Shown here piece after piece: positions 26,605-34,642 of a stretch of 64,000 nucleotides of DNA. Position 1 is the first letter of the stretch. Each line of letters begins with the position of its first letter. The stretch is taken from positions 1 to 64,000 of the forward strand of contig CALLRW010000029.1 in NCBI GenBank assembly GCA_938014215.1, given 5' to 3'. This stretch comes from an uncultured Alistipes sp. GTDB lineage: Bacteria; Bacteroidota; Bacteroidia; Bacteroidales; Rikenellaceae. Both the position numbers and the translations under genes were made by a program. The notes below the pieces were generated by a model that searched no databases, was not told the DNA's origin, and saw nothing but the letters and a program-made list of their open reading frames with translations.

Positions 26605-27731
26605 ACGCCTAATTTTCGAAACAACATCCGGCGAACTCGCCGGACAAATGTCGGATCAAAGCACAGCCGATGAATATCAACCACACTGCGACCCTGATTC
26701 AATAACCGGAAAAGATACTTCCGGTTGATTGATGGTTTTACCGGGTACTCGATGGATGGGTTACCCGGCAGCACCTGATCATATGCAACCCGCCGAATAT
26801 CGATTCCTTCCAGAATCGGCCTCCACGCCGGATTATAAACCAGAACCACGCTGCATCCACGGTCGTCATCAAATGCGGAATCGACCCGTTCGATCCCCCA
26901 GAAATCACCCAGCGTCATATCGCTGCACGACCGTCCACCCTTGGACGGACAGGTGTGGCAACTGGGACGCGACATCAACTCGAAGAGATACAATCGAGAG
27001 TAAACTCCCATATAAGGCTGAACATGCGACAATTCCGTTTCTTTAGCCTTGATGGACAAGCGATAATCTCTCCAACCCGCCTGTTTGTCACGGAACGAAA
27101 CGGACGAGATCCGTTCAGGCGCCCCCTCTGTCAAGTCATCCAGATAACGTCTCCAGACCTTGGGACTCGGGACACCGTGGCAAATCACGTCCACGGCCAG
27201 CAGATTATCATACTCCCGGCGGAGGAATCGCTTCAGACCCGCAATCTGACAGGATGTTCCGGTAAACAGCACCATCCGCCCCTCTTTCAGAAAGCGTTCT
27301 GCCTGTCGATAGGTATCGCCGATCCGGCTTTGTACATATTTAGATCCCCGGAATCGAGCAAGAGCCTCACGCGTCTCGGCATAATCGTGGACAACCTCCC
27401 ATTTTTCATTGAACCGAGCCCCGAAAACGACACCGCCCCGGTCCAGAATCCACTCTGCCAGGCGGGTAAAAACTCCACCGGAAGAGCTGGCCAACCGGAC
27501 GGACTCATCGCGATTCCGGGCCGCATACGCTTCAACCGGCAGACGCCGTTGGCCGGGATGCAACACCGGGCAGACCGTTTCACACAGGCCGCAGTCCACA
27601 CAAGCCGTTGCATCGACTTCGGGATAGACGAATCCTTCCCGATCCTCCTGCATCGTGATGCACTGCCGCGGACACACGTTCCGACACGCTTCACAGCCGC
27701 AGCAACTGGATTTATCCGCAATCTTTATCAT
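26601..27731 (-). CDS. F420 hydrogenase/dehydrogenase beta-subunit-like iron-sulfur protein
   Basis: The 376-residue protein opens with two 4Fe-4S motifs (CCGCEACRNVCP at 9-20 and CVDCGLCETVCP) and continues with the FrhB-type N- and C-terminal domains (SSSGGVFTRLAEW, LFTGTSCQIAGLKRFL, CHGVPSPKVW). Further Cys occur in CHTCPSKGGRSCSDMTLGDFWG. The organism group does not make F420, so a flavin-dependent reductase acting on a sugar or on the pyruvate-related step is more plausible. The pair with pyruvyl transferase is a common feature of polysaccharide loci. Both ends overlap neighbours by four bases. Confidence 0.8.
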   Translation of the reverse strand: MIKIADKSSCCGCEACRNVCPRQCITMQEDREGFVYPEVDATACVDCGLCETVCPVLHPGQRRLPVEAYAARNRDESVRLASSSGGVFTRLAEWILDRGGVVFGARFNEKWEVVHDYAETREALARFRGSKYVQSRIGDTYRQAERFLKEGRMVLFTGTSCQIAGLKRFLRREYDNLLAVDVICHGVPSPKVWRRYLDDLTEGAPERISSVSFRDKQAGWRDYRLSIKAKETELSHVQPYMGVYSRLYLFELMSRPSCHTCPSKGGRSCSDMTLGDFWGIERVDSAFDDDRGCSVVLVYNPAWRPILEGIDIRRVAYDQVLPGNPSIEYPVKPSINRKYLFRLLNQGRSVVDIHRLCFDPTFVRRVRRMLFRKLGV

Positions 27732-29269
27732 CGTATCAGTTTTCGGGAGACGGCAGCCATTCGCTCCCGGATAAAGAGTCGTTCACCGGGCGTGCAACCC
27801 ACCCAGTAGATCGACGCCAACGTGCAGAGCACCGTTAATCCGACAATTACCCCAAATCGCAGCAATCCATCCGTCATCTGCATATAGACCGCCAGCGGGA
27901 CAACCACGGCTGCGGCACTCACCAGCAGGACATTCAGACAGACCCGACGCAGATAGCGGCGAACCGACAGACCCGCCATGCTCCGCAGAAAGAGCAGCCG
28001 CAACATCAGGCAGCAGACCGATACCCCCAAAGCTACCACCATCGTCGATTCGGGGGCAAAACCCAGCCGCAGGAAGAGGTACGACAACGGGAAGTTCATC
28101 AGCAGCATGCCGCCCACCACAATCTGGTAGTTCCGGATCCGACCTGTAGCAGACTGAACGGTCACCAGCGTATTGGAGAGGATATCACACAAGGTTACCA
28201 ACAACACCAGCCGCACGAAATTGACCGTGTGTGCAGGATAGTTTTTCAACCAGAGATTCAGGACAAACTCCGTTTCGAACAGCATCGGCAGAGCCAGCAC
28301 CAGCAGAATATAATATGAAAAACGCGAGCCTCGTTCCACGAGCGAGAACATGTAGTCACGCTCTCCGGCGGCATATGATTTGGTGATCTGCGGGTTGAGC
28401 GCCGTCATGAAGTTGTTCGAGAACGACGCCAGCACGTTGTTCACCGTATTGGCGATTCCCCGGGCGGCATTGACTATCGGACCGAAAAAGAGGTTCAGCA
28501 GAATGTTGACACCCTGATCCTTCAACAACGCAGCCGTGGTTCCGATAAAGTTCCAGCCGGCAAACGAACTCATCGACCGCCAGTATTGCGTATCGAAACG
28601 GAAACGGAAACGGCACTCGGCAAAGTGACGACGACAATAGATCCAGTAAATCACCTGCATCAGCGCCCCTTCGCCGGCCAACAACCACGCGTAGAGAATC
28701 AACCGGTCGCTGCTCCCTGCCCCCCAGGCCACCTGCAGAACGATCAACAGCCGCAGAAGGATGTCCAGAATGCCGATGTAGGCAAAGGCGGTCATCCGCT
28801 CGTGCGCAATGATCGAGGCACCGAACGGGACACTCAACAGATTGATGGCAAAGGTGAAGACCGATGCATGAAGTACCCAGTTGGCAGCCTCGAGCCGCTC
28901 GGGCGGGATGGTCATGTGGCTGTTCAGGAACCACACGCCCACCGTTTCAACCAGCACCAGGATCACCAGTGCCAGCACCAGGTGAATGCTCAGCGAGGTG
29001 GCAAAGATCCGCTTGAGCCCCTGCTCGTTTCCGCGGCCCAGTTCGAAGGTCAGGAAACGGCCGACCGACGACGACAGCGATCCGGAGATGAGCGAAAACA
29101 TCGCCACCACTCCGCCCACGACATTGTAGATTCCGTAATCCTCCTCGCCAAGCGCCTGCAGCACCAACCGCGACGTGTACAGCGACACCAGCATGCCGAA
29201 CAGCATGCGGAGGTAAAGCATCAGGGTGTTCCGCGCGATTCGCTTCGTATTTTCCGACTGTGCGCTCAT
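27728..29269 (-). CDS. Wzx-type polysaccharide flippase
   Basis: The start MSAQSENTKRIARNTLML (29269) overlaps the previous stop by four bases and gives 513 residues. A longer frame to 29299 is possible but overlaps more. Twelve to fourteen membrane segments are visible, with the MOP-superfamily opening LYLRMLFGMLVSLYTSRLVLQALGEEDYG-like pattern (aromatic and Gly landmarks at about 20-45). It should flip the undecaprenyl-linked repeat unit across the inner membrane. It is the only flippase in the locus, consistent with a Wzx/Wzy-dependent pathway. Confidence 0.85.
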   Translation of the reverse strand: MSAQSENTKRIARNTLMLYLRMLFGMLVSLYTSRLVLQALGEEDYGIYNVVGGVVAMFSLISGSLSSSVGRFLTFELGRGNEQGLKRIFATSLSIHLVLALVILVLVETVGVWFLNSHMTIPPERLEAANWVLHASVFTFAINLLSVPFGASIIAHERMTAFAYIGILDILLRLLIVLQVAWGAGSSDRLILYAWLLAGEGALMQVIYWIYCRRHFAECRFRFRFDTQYWRSMSSFAGWNFIGTTAALLKDQGVNILLNLFFGPIVNAARGIANTVNNVLASFSNNFMTALNPQITKSYAAGERDYMFSLVERGSRFSYYILLVLALPMLFETEFVLNLWLKNYPAHTVNFVRLVLLVTLCDILSNTLVTVQSATGRIRNYQIVVGGMLLMNFPLSYLFLRLGFAPESTMVVALGVSVCCLMLRLLFLRSMAGLSVRRYLRRVCLNVLLVSAAAVVVPLAVYMQMTDGLLRFGVIVGLTVLCTLASIYWVGCTPGERLFIRERMAAVSRKLIR

Positions 29270-29706
29270 CTGCTCCGTCTGCCCAGGATTCGCCGCCACA
29301 ACGACTGCCGCTCCGGCTCCATCACGCCGCCGACTTCGCGCAGATAGTGTTCATAGCTCCACCGGTTGTGGATCATCTCGTAGATGGCCCCCCAGTCGGG
29401 CAACTTTCCCACGTTGCAATCGTCGATGTAGAGATCGGCCCGCAGCTTGCGGCACGGAGCCGACTGCGTATCCCGGATCCGTTCGTCGGGATGATTCGCA
29501 TTGACCGCGTAGAACTCCAGACCCCGACGGCGGCAGAACTCCACCGCCTCATCCAACAGGTCGCCTTCGCGTACGGTCCACAGAATCAGCAGATGATGTT
29601 CCTCCTGCAACTTCTTTAGCGTGGCAATGGCAAAGGGGATCTCCTTGCCGATCTGCGGATAACGGTGCTGTACGATCGTCCCGTCGAAATCCACGGCAAT
29701 AACCAT
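29266..29706 (-). CDS. Small HAD-superfamily hydrolase
   Basis: This 146-residue protein starts MVIAVDFDGTIVQHRYP, the HAD nucleophile motif DxDGT, followed by LLILWTVREG (motif II Thr) and ADLYIDDCNVG (motif IV). It is shorter than most HAD phosphatases and has no cap domain, like the Bacteroides protein BT0820 group. In this position, between upxY and the flippase, it could remove phosphate from a sugar precursor or lipid carrier. The gene overlaps the flippase by four bases. Confidence 0.8.
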   Translation of the reverse strand: MVIAVDFDGTIVQHRYPQIGKEIPFAIATLKKLQEEHHLLILWTVREGDLLDEAVEFCRRRGLEFYAVNANHPDERIRDTQSAPCRKLRADLYIDDCNVGKLPDWGAIYEMIHNRWSYEHYLREVGGVMEPERQSLWRRILGRRSR

Positions 29707-29733
29707 ATGAATATTATATTGTCTATTTGATAA

Positions 29734-30303
29734 TCAGGGCTCCAGCAGCTGGATGTATTCAGGATCGACCTCCACGGAGACAATCAGCAGATCGGCCAGT
29801 TCGACGAAGAGTCGCTTCACCCGCGACCCCTGCAGCTTCTGCAACGCCCCCACATGCCCGTCAAACGGTCCTCCGATAATCCGGACCCGTTTTCCGATCA
29901 TGTCGGAGGTTACCTCCCGCGGTTTGTAGAAACGGGGGCTCAACGAAGATTTCACGGCGTGGATGAAATGTTCCATATCTTCATCCCGGACCGTCATCGG
30001 AGTCCGGTAGCCGTCGCGCAGAAATCGATACTGGAGCGTACTGATCCGTTCGACAATCGGATCGAGACTCCGACGCGAATCGTGGACGAAAAGCAGATCC
30101 TGCATGAAGGGAACCTGTACGGGGACACGCTTACCCTGACGGACGACCAGTTTGTGAACCATCGGGGTGAAGATCTCGATCTTCATGTCTTCGAGGAGCT
30201 TGTAGGCAGGATATTTGGCATTGTGACGCGTAAGATCACGCATGACAAACCACCGCCGGACGTCCGCCGAACGGACTATGGGCAAAACCTTCTTTATTTC
30301 CAT
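29734..30303 (-). CDS. UpxY-type transcription antiterminator
   Basis: Reading from MEIKKVLPIV (30303) gives 189 residues; a GTG at 30321 is an alternative. The N-terminal NusG-like domain (RRWFVMRDLTRHNAKYPAY, IEIFTPM, PFMQDLLFV) is followed by a C-terminal KOW domain (GKRVRIIGGPFDGHVGAL). This is the family of UpxY proteins of Bacteroides, each of which prevents early termination within its own capsule operon. Its position as first gene of a 30-kb minus-strand polysaccharide operon fits that role. A structured leader of about 240 bases precedes it. Confidence 0.9.
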   Translation of the reverse strand: MEIKKVLPIVRSADVRRWFVMRDLTRHNAKYPAYKLLEDMKIEIFTPMVHKLVVRQGKRVPVQVPFMQDLLFVHDSRRSLDPIVERISTLQYRFLRDGYRTPMTVRDEDMEHFIHAVKSSLSPRFYKPREVTSDMIGKRVRIIGGPFDGHVGALQKLQGSRVKRLFVELADLLIVSVEVDPEYIQLLEP

Positions 30304-30500
30304 GGCTCTGAATAGGAGCACGCAAGTTGTTACTGTTCGATAGAAGATACACCCTCTACTCCTGCAAGCTGCAGTAAAAGACAGTACAACAAGTAGTTAC
30401 ACGCTCCGCACTCAGAACTTTGCCTGATCTATCCCTACTATTTTTACATAAAGGCGATCACTGGCAGAATCTCTTTTTTAAACATTATACCAGCGAAGCC
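30304..30500 (-). promoter_or_regulatory. Structured leader upstream of upxY
   Basis: No gene is seen here. A short perfect hairpin lies at 30362-30374 (CTGCA, three bases, TGCAG), and a longer imperfect inverted repeat joins about 30322-30336 with 30381-30394. UpxY proteins act on long untranslated leaders, so this is a candidate for their site of action. No TAnnTTTG promoter element is visible on the minus strand between upxY and the recombinase gene, so the start of transcription may lie further upstream. Confidence 0.4.
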
Positions 30501-30504
30501 ATCC

Positions 30505-30531
30505 GGATCGTCTCCTCTTAGGAGACGGTCC
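30505..30531. terminator. Strong hairpin between recombinase and upxY
   Basis: Arms 30505-30515 and 30521-30531 pair over 11 bases (one U-G) around a five-base loop. On the plus strand a T-rich stretch follows (about 30532-30558), as in an intrinsic terminator reading toward the recombinase; on the minus strand there is no T-run after the stem. It could block antisense transcription, or act as an attenuator ahead of upxY. Confidence 0.55.
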
Positions 30532-30557
30532 ATTTTACTAAAAATTTTTATTTTTTA

Positions 30558-31772
30558 TCAAAGATCTCTCAAAATTTTTCGATTCGCCTTGTCCACCTCA
30601 AAGGAGCGGATCGAGTCCAGATAGATCTGTGTAGTCGACTCCGAATCGTGCCCGAGCCCCTCGCTGATCACCGACAGCGGAATCTCCTTCCGACGGGCAA
30701 TCGTGGCCCAGCTGTGCCGGCTGTAATAGAGCGACAGGGGGACCGGCAGCTTCGCCCGCAAGGCCACATCCTTCAACCGCCGGTTGATCCGCATCATCTG
30801 ATTCTGATACTGCCGGCGTTCGCTGCCATCCTCCCGCACGATGATCGGAAGCAGATATTGCGTACCCGGATGCGGGTGTTTGTCGAGAATGGCCTGCATC
30901 TGCGGGGTCCACTCGACGGTAAGCAGCTGCCCGGTCTTCTTCCGCCGATAGATCAGATAGCCGTTCTTCAGATCCTGCTTCCGCAGATAAGCCATGTCGA
31001 CGAACGACATGCCCCGCGTACAGAAGCTGAAGATAAACATGTCGCGCGCAAAATCCTGCGCGGGACGCTGCGAAAGATCCAAGGCCTTGATCCGCTTGAT
31101 CTCCTCGAGCGAAAGACTTCGCTTGGCCGTTTTGTCCATCCCGCAATAGACATGCTTGAAGGGGCGGCGATCCGGGGTCAGTCCCCGTTCGACCGCCATC
31201 TTGTAGTTGGTCCGCAGGATCCGCAGATAGAACGAGCTCGTATTGCGCGAAAGCCCACGCCCCTGCAGATCGGCCTCATAGAGCTCCATCATCCGGGAAT
31301 CGATCCGGTCGAACGAGAGATCAACCCCCTTGCGGAAGCGCATGAAGCTGTTGAGCGTCGCCCGGTAGGTCTCGCTCGAACGAAGCTTCCCGAGCTGCCG
31401 CTTGTGGCGGATCTGGTCGCGAAGAAATTCGAAAACACTCGGAACGCCCCGCTTCGTGGAGAGACGGCCCCCGGCGGAAGAGGCTGCCACGGGATTCCCG
31501 ACCGCCTTGTCCAGTTCATCGGCCAGCCGGCGAAGTCTCCGCATCTCCCGCTCCACGTCGAAACGGATGGCGGACAGGTGTTCGCGGCGGGTGGCGGACA
31601 GGGAGATCCCGGGGCCGACCGGCGAATCATCCGAGCCGTCATCCGGAGGCATCGTCTCGTTGCCCGGCCCCCTCACGGACCTCGAACGGCGCATCGCGGC
31701 ATACATCAGCGACTCCTCTCTGTCGGAGGCGTCCGATGCGCCGGATTTGATTTTCATGGTAGTCATACGCAT
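30558..31772 (-). CDS. Tyrosine recombinase (phage integrase family)
   Basis: From MRMTTMKIKSG (31772; 31766 and 31757 are alternatives) the protein has 404 residues. The N-terminal 100 residues are low-complexity and charged; a SAM-like DNA-binding domain follows (about 120-230) and then the catalytic domain. Catalytic residues are seen as Arg in FCTRGMSF, Lys in RRKKTGQ, the YYSRHSWATIA box with His and Arg, His in EGLGHDSES and the nucleophile Tyr in TQIYLDS. Bacteroidales use such enzymes for promoter inversion at capsule loci and for mobile elements. Its position directly upstream of upxY on the same strand supports the first. The N-terminal extension before the SAM-like domain is longer than usual. 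Confidence 0.85.
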   Translation of the reverse strand: MRMTTMKIKSGASDASDREESLMYAAMRRSRSVRGPGNETMPPDDGSDDSPVGPGISLSATRREHLSAIRFDVEREMRRLRRLADELDKAVGNPVAASSAGGRLSTKRGVPSVFEFLRDQIRHKRQLGKLRSSETYRATLNSFMRFRKGVDLSFDRIDSRMMELYEADLQGRGLSRNTSSFYLRILRTNYKMAVERGLTPDRRPFKHVYCGMDKTAKRSLSLEEIKRIKALDLSQRPAQDFARDMFIFSFCTRGMSFVDMAYLRKQDLKNGYLIYRRKKTGQLLTVEWTPQMQAILDKHPHPGTQYLLPIIVREDGSERRQYQNQMMRINRRLKDVALRAKLPVPLSLYYSRHSWATIARRKEIPLSVISEGLGHDSESTTQIYLDSIRSFEVDKANRKILRDL

Positions 31773-31837
31773 TTTTTTGATCAATAAACAGGTCTCGTAA
31801 AACTCGAAACCATGTTTTTTTATTATTTTATCACAGT

Positions 31838-31845
31838 ACAAAAAT
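31838..31845 (-). promoter_or_regulatory. Putative -7 element for the recombinase
   Basis: The minus strand reads TATTTTTG, matching TAnnTTTG, about 66 bases upstream of the chosen start codon. No TTTG lies at the usual 19-21-base spacing upstream, so only the -7 part is supported. Confidence 0.4.
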
Positions 31846-31860
31846 AGCGAAACGGACACA

Positions 31861-31882
31861 ACCCGCAGAGCTTTCTCTGCGG
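31861..31882. repeat. 9-bp inverted repeat within a GTCATCCTGAGC-type intergenic repeat
   Basis: CCCGCAGAG and CTCTGCGGG flank a four-base CTTT loop. On the minus strand the hairpin is preceded by GTCATCCTGAGC, the opening of an intergenic sequence that I recall as widespread in Bacteroidota genomes. It lies just upstream of the recombinase -7 element. Confidence 0.55.
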
Positions 31883-32310
31883 GCTCAGGATGACACACCC
31901 TGCGGGTATAGGGCAATCCGGCCGTCGACCCCGAACCGTTCGTGATCGGAGCAACCGGATTGTCAGTACGATATGTAAAATCGGGAGCCGGAAAGAGGAT
32001 GGCATACGCCATCGGATCACACATCGGTCGCCAGTCTGTTCATCTTCACTCAACAGCACACAGGCTCCACGCATCATCCGAGACAACCGAGGCGGTTATC
32101 GACGAACAACTCATCAAAAATAACATAAAATTCAGGATTTACAAGAAAACTGACGGGAGAAACCCGTTTTCGGGCAGCAGATTGGCTGCAAACCGGGCAA
32201 AAAAGGCCGCACAAGCGAGTCCACCGTCCGCAAAGGGGCCGCAAATGGAACGCGAAGGAAGCACAAAGGGAGCGGCGAAAGAAGCGGCGAAGGAAGCGCA
32301 AAGAGAGCGC

Positions 32311-32406
32311 AAAGAGAGCAGCAAAGAGAGCAGCAAAGAGAGCAGCAAAGAGAGCAGCAAAGAGAGCAGCAAAGAGAGCAGCGAAGAGAGCAGCGAAGAG
32401 AGCAGC
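32311..32406. repeat. 12-bp tandem repeat, eight copies
   Basis: The unit AAAGAGAGCAGC is repeated six times exactly (32311-32382) and twice with a first-base change to G (32383-32406). Degenerate copies continue on both sides (about 32250-32310 and 32407-32430). Copy number is likely to vary between strains. Confidence 0.9.
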
Positions 32407-32474
32407 GAAGGGAACGCGAAGGGAGCGAGCATCTGCAGCCCCGCAGCATGGCGCGCAAGCCGGCCAAACAGAGA

Positions 32475-32500
32475 GGCGCCCCTCCTTCCGAAGGGGCGCC
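32475..32500 (-). terminator. Terminator hairpin after the glp operon
   Basis: GGCGCCCCT (32475-32483) and AGGGGCGCC (32492-32500) form a GC-rich 9-bp stem with an eight-base loop, 46 bases beyond the stop of the last glp-operon gene. The following minus-strand bases are TCTCTGTTTG, a weak T-tract. Confidence 0.6.
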
Positions 32501-32545
32501 CCGACACTATCCGGACCGTTCACACCGGTCCGCAAGCAGGTGTGA

Positions 32546-33529
32546 TTACCGAACCTTCTCGTAGATATACACCTCGTGAATCTCACCCGTATACCCCTCC
32601 TCGGTGAAGGGACCCTGCGACATGCCGAGGATGATCTGCGTACCGCGGTTGTTCAGCACGAGCAGCTCGTCCGTAACCGGGTCGATGCACAGTCCCTCGA
32701 TCTCACCGGCACGGCGGAAATCCGACATCTCGCGGAAGAGCTCCAGACGACCCGCCTTGGCACCGGCGGCAATCAGGCCCGTACGCTTCACGGGATTGCC
32801 CTTCTTGTCGAGTTTCACGCTGAAGGGGGTGTCGCGAACCACCTCGGTACCCTCCTCGAGACCCGTGTAGGGAACTTCCGAAATATCTGCCACGTAGATG
32901 TTATCAGGAATCTGGTAGGTCGACTCGCCGTCGTCGGCCGCAAAGAGCATCTTGCCGTCGGCAATGAAGATACCCTGGCACCAGTAGGGCATCGGACGGC
33001 ACTGCATCTTGGTGTAGTACTTGCCCGTCTCGAGGCTGTAGCAGTAGACATAGCGGCTGTCCACCCAGTCCGACATCCAGATCATGTTCTTTTCACGATC
33101 AACGGCCAGACCCGATACCTCAACCTGACCCGATTCGGCGCACCAGGGAATATCCTCAACCCACTCGAGCGTATTGGCGTCGTACACCGAGATGGTGATG
33201 TTGTAGCCGCGGCCATACTCGAACTTCTCGTTTCCGGTGTAGATCCGGCCGTTCCACACGTCGATATCACCGAAATGGTTGGCCAGTTCGGGTTTCGGGA
33301 AGAGCGGGTCGCTCTCGCTCTGGACGCGCTTCTGCACCAGATTCCACGCCTTGTCGAACTTGTAGAGGCCGCGCGTGTCGGAGACATAGTAGTAGTTCTC
33401 GTCGGCGGCAATACCCTGCCGGCCGGGGACCTGAACGACCTTCTTCAACCGATATTCGGTGCCGAGGTGCTGTGCGCTCACGCCTCCTACCGACACAAGA
33501 AGAGCCAATGCTACCAACAGTTTTTTCAT
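32546..33529 (-). CDS. Secreted propeller-like protein, last gene of glp operon
   Basis: From MKKLLVALALLVSVGGVSAQ (33529) the protein has 327 residues with a signal peptide cut after Ala19 or Gln20. The mature part is made of repeated strand-rich stretches ending in short motifs such as YYVSDTRGLYKFD, ISVYDANTLEWVED, MIWMSDWVDSRYVYCYSLETG and LLVLNNRGTQIILGM. This suggests a beta-propeller similar to phytase-like esterase or SMP-30-type folds. No catalytic set can be assigned. Its place after glycerol-3-phosphate genes suggests a periplasmic role in releasing or sensing glycerophospho-compounds, which is inference. It is 216 bases from the phosphatase gene, so it may have its own transcript. 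Confidence 0.6.
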   Translation of the reverse strand: MKKLLVALALLVSVGGVSAQHLGTEYRLKKVVQVPGRQGIAADENYYYVSDTRGLYKFDKAWNLVQKRVQSESDPLFPKPELANHFGDIDVWNGRIYTGNEKFEYGRGYNITISVYDANTLEWVEDIPWCAESGQVEVSGLAVDREKNMIWMSDWVDSRYVYCYSLETGKYYTKMQCRPMPYWCQGIFIADGKMLFAADDGESTYQIPDNIYVADISEVPYTGLEEGTEVVRDTPFSVKLDKKGNPVKRTGLIAAGAKAGRLELFREMSDFRRAGEIEGLCIDPVTDELLVLNNRGTQIILGMSQGPFTEEGYTGEIHEVYIYEKVR

Positions 33530-33745
33530 AGCGATAAGGTTTTGACAGTTGACCGGTTCAACAAACCAACGGCCCGTCGGGAATCCGGTAGGTTCCGGAT
33601 CCACCCGGCAGCCACTCCGCCCGAGTCCAGGCTCAATCCGCCTCGGCTACATCCGGACGGCCCGCGACACGACCCGCAGGTTCTCACCCTCCCGAATGAT
33701 TCCACGCCCCCGCAACGAAACGGCTCATGGGGCTGCAACGGCCGG

Positions 33746-34615
33746 TTACGACCGGTGTCGGGCGCGCAGCAGCAGTTCGCCGAACGCCGCAATATCGCGG
33801 GCCGTGATCGGAGGCTGCGGATCGGAAGCCATGGCCGTTTCGAGCGTGGTCTCGCCCGAGAGGACCAGCACACCAAGTCCTCCGGCATTGATCGCCGTCT
33901 GGACATCGGTGTAGATGCGGTCGCCGCACATGGCGATCTCCTCCGGGCGGAGTCCGTAACGCTCCTCGATGACCTGCAGCATGCCCGGATTGGGTTTGCC
34001 GATCACCACGTCGGGACAACGCCCCGTGGCGTGTTCGATCGCCTTGCAGATCGATCCGCAGTCGACCAGAATGACCGGCTGATCGGTCGGGCAGACGCGG
34101 TCGGGATTCGTGGCGATGTAGGGGATCTGCTGCGAGGCCCACCAGGCGGCCCGGCAGAGGCGGTCGTAGGTGAGCGTCGTGTCGAAGGCCACGACGAGCA
34201 GATCGGGGCGGTCGTCCGCACTGTCCGCAGTGGCGACGAAGCCGGCAGCCTCGAATTCGGCCACCATGCTCGGCGTCCCGAGCAGGAAGAGCCGTCGGGC
34301 CGAGGGGTAGTGCTGTTTGATATAGTCGATGGTCGAGACGGCGCTCGTGGTCATCGCCTCGCGCGGAACACGAATTCCGAGCCGTTCGAGCTTCTTCAGG
34401 TAGTCGTCCGTACTGCGCGTGGGGTTGTTCGTCAGGAACGAATAGCCGATGCCGTTCTGTTCGAGCATCGCCAGGAAGGGCTTCGTGCAGGGGAAGAGGG
34501 TCGATCCCATGTAGATCGTCCCGTCCATGTCGAGGGCCACGTGGCGGATGCGGGCACAGGCCTCCATCAGCGCCTCGTCGGACATCGGGGAATAGTAGCT
34601 GTCAAAAGATTTCAT
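33746..34615 (-). CDS. HAD-IIA family phosphatase (NagD/PGP-like)
   Basis: The 289-residue protein has HVALDMDGTIYMGSTLFP (motif I DxDGT), FLTNNPTRSTDDY (motif II), KPNPGMLQVIEERY (motif III Lys) and MCGDRIYTDVQTAINAG (motif IV DxxxD), in the order of the HAD-IIA subfamily with the inserted cap (about 95-205). Family members dephosphorylate small phosphates such as glycerol-3-phosphate, p-nitrophenyl phosphate or nucleotides. Next to GlpABC and two sugar-phosphate antiporters, glycerol-3-phosphate phosphatase activity is plausible, giving glycerol. The gap to the transporter upstream is 27 bases. Confidence 0.8.
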   Translation of the reverse strand: MKSFDSYYSPMSDEALMEACARIRHVALDMDGTIYMGSTLFPCTKPFLAMLEQNGIGYSFLTNNPTRSTDDYLKKLERLGIRVPREAMTTSAVSTIDYIKQHYPSARRLFLLGTPSMVAEFEAAGFVATADSADDRPDLLVVAFDTTLTYDRLCRAAWWASQQIPYIATNPDRVCPTDQPVILVDCGSICKAIEHATGRCPDVVIGKPNPGMLQVIEERYGLRPEEIAMCGDRIYTDVQTAINAGGLGVLVLSGETTLETAMASDPQPPITARDIAAFGELLLRARHRS

Positions 34616-34642
34616 GATAGGGTCTATCGGGGAAAGGGTTCG

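Larger units (their letters stand above)
31883..32545. other. Non-coding stretch between recombinase and glp operon
   Basis: About 660 bases without a credible gene. It holds a 12-bp tandem repeat (32311-32406) in an A/G-rich plus-strand run from about 32245 to 32430, and a terminator hairpin at 32475-32500. A 221-residue plus-strand frame (31942-32607) crosses it but is dominated by the repeat (KESS units) and runs into the opposite gene, so it is not called. Confidence 0.6.

Noticed and set aside
31942..32607. Plus-strand protein with KESS repeats
   Set aside because: The repeat is a DNA tandem array with a 12-base period; the frame has no start signal and runs into the opposite gene.
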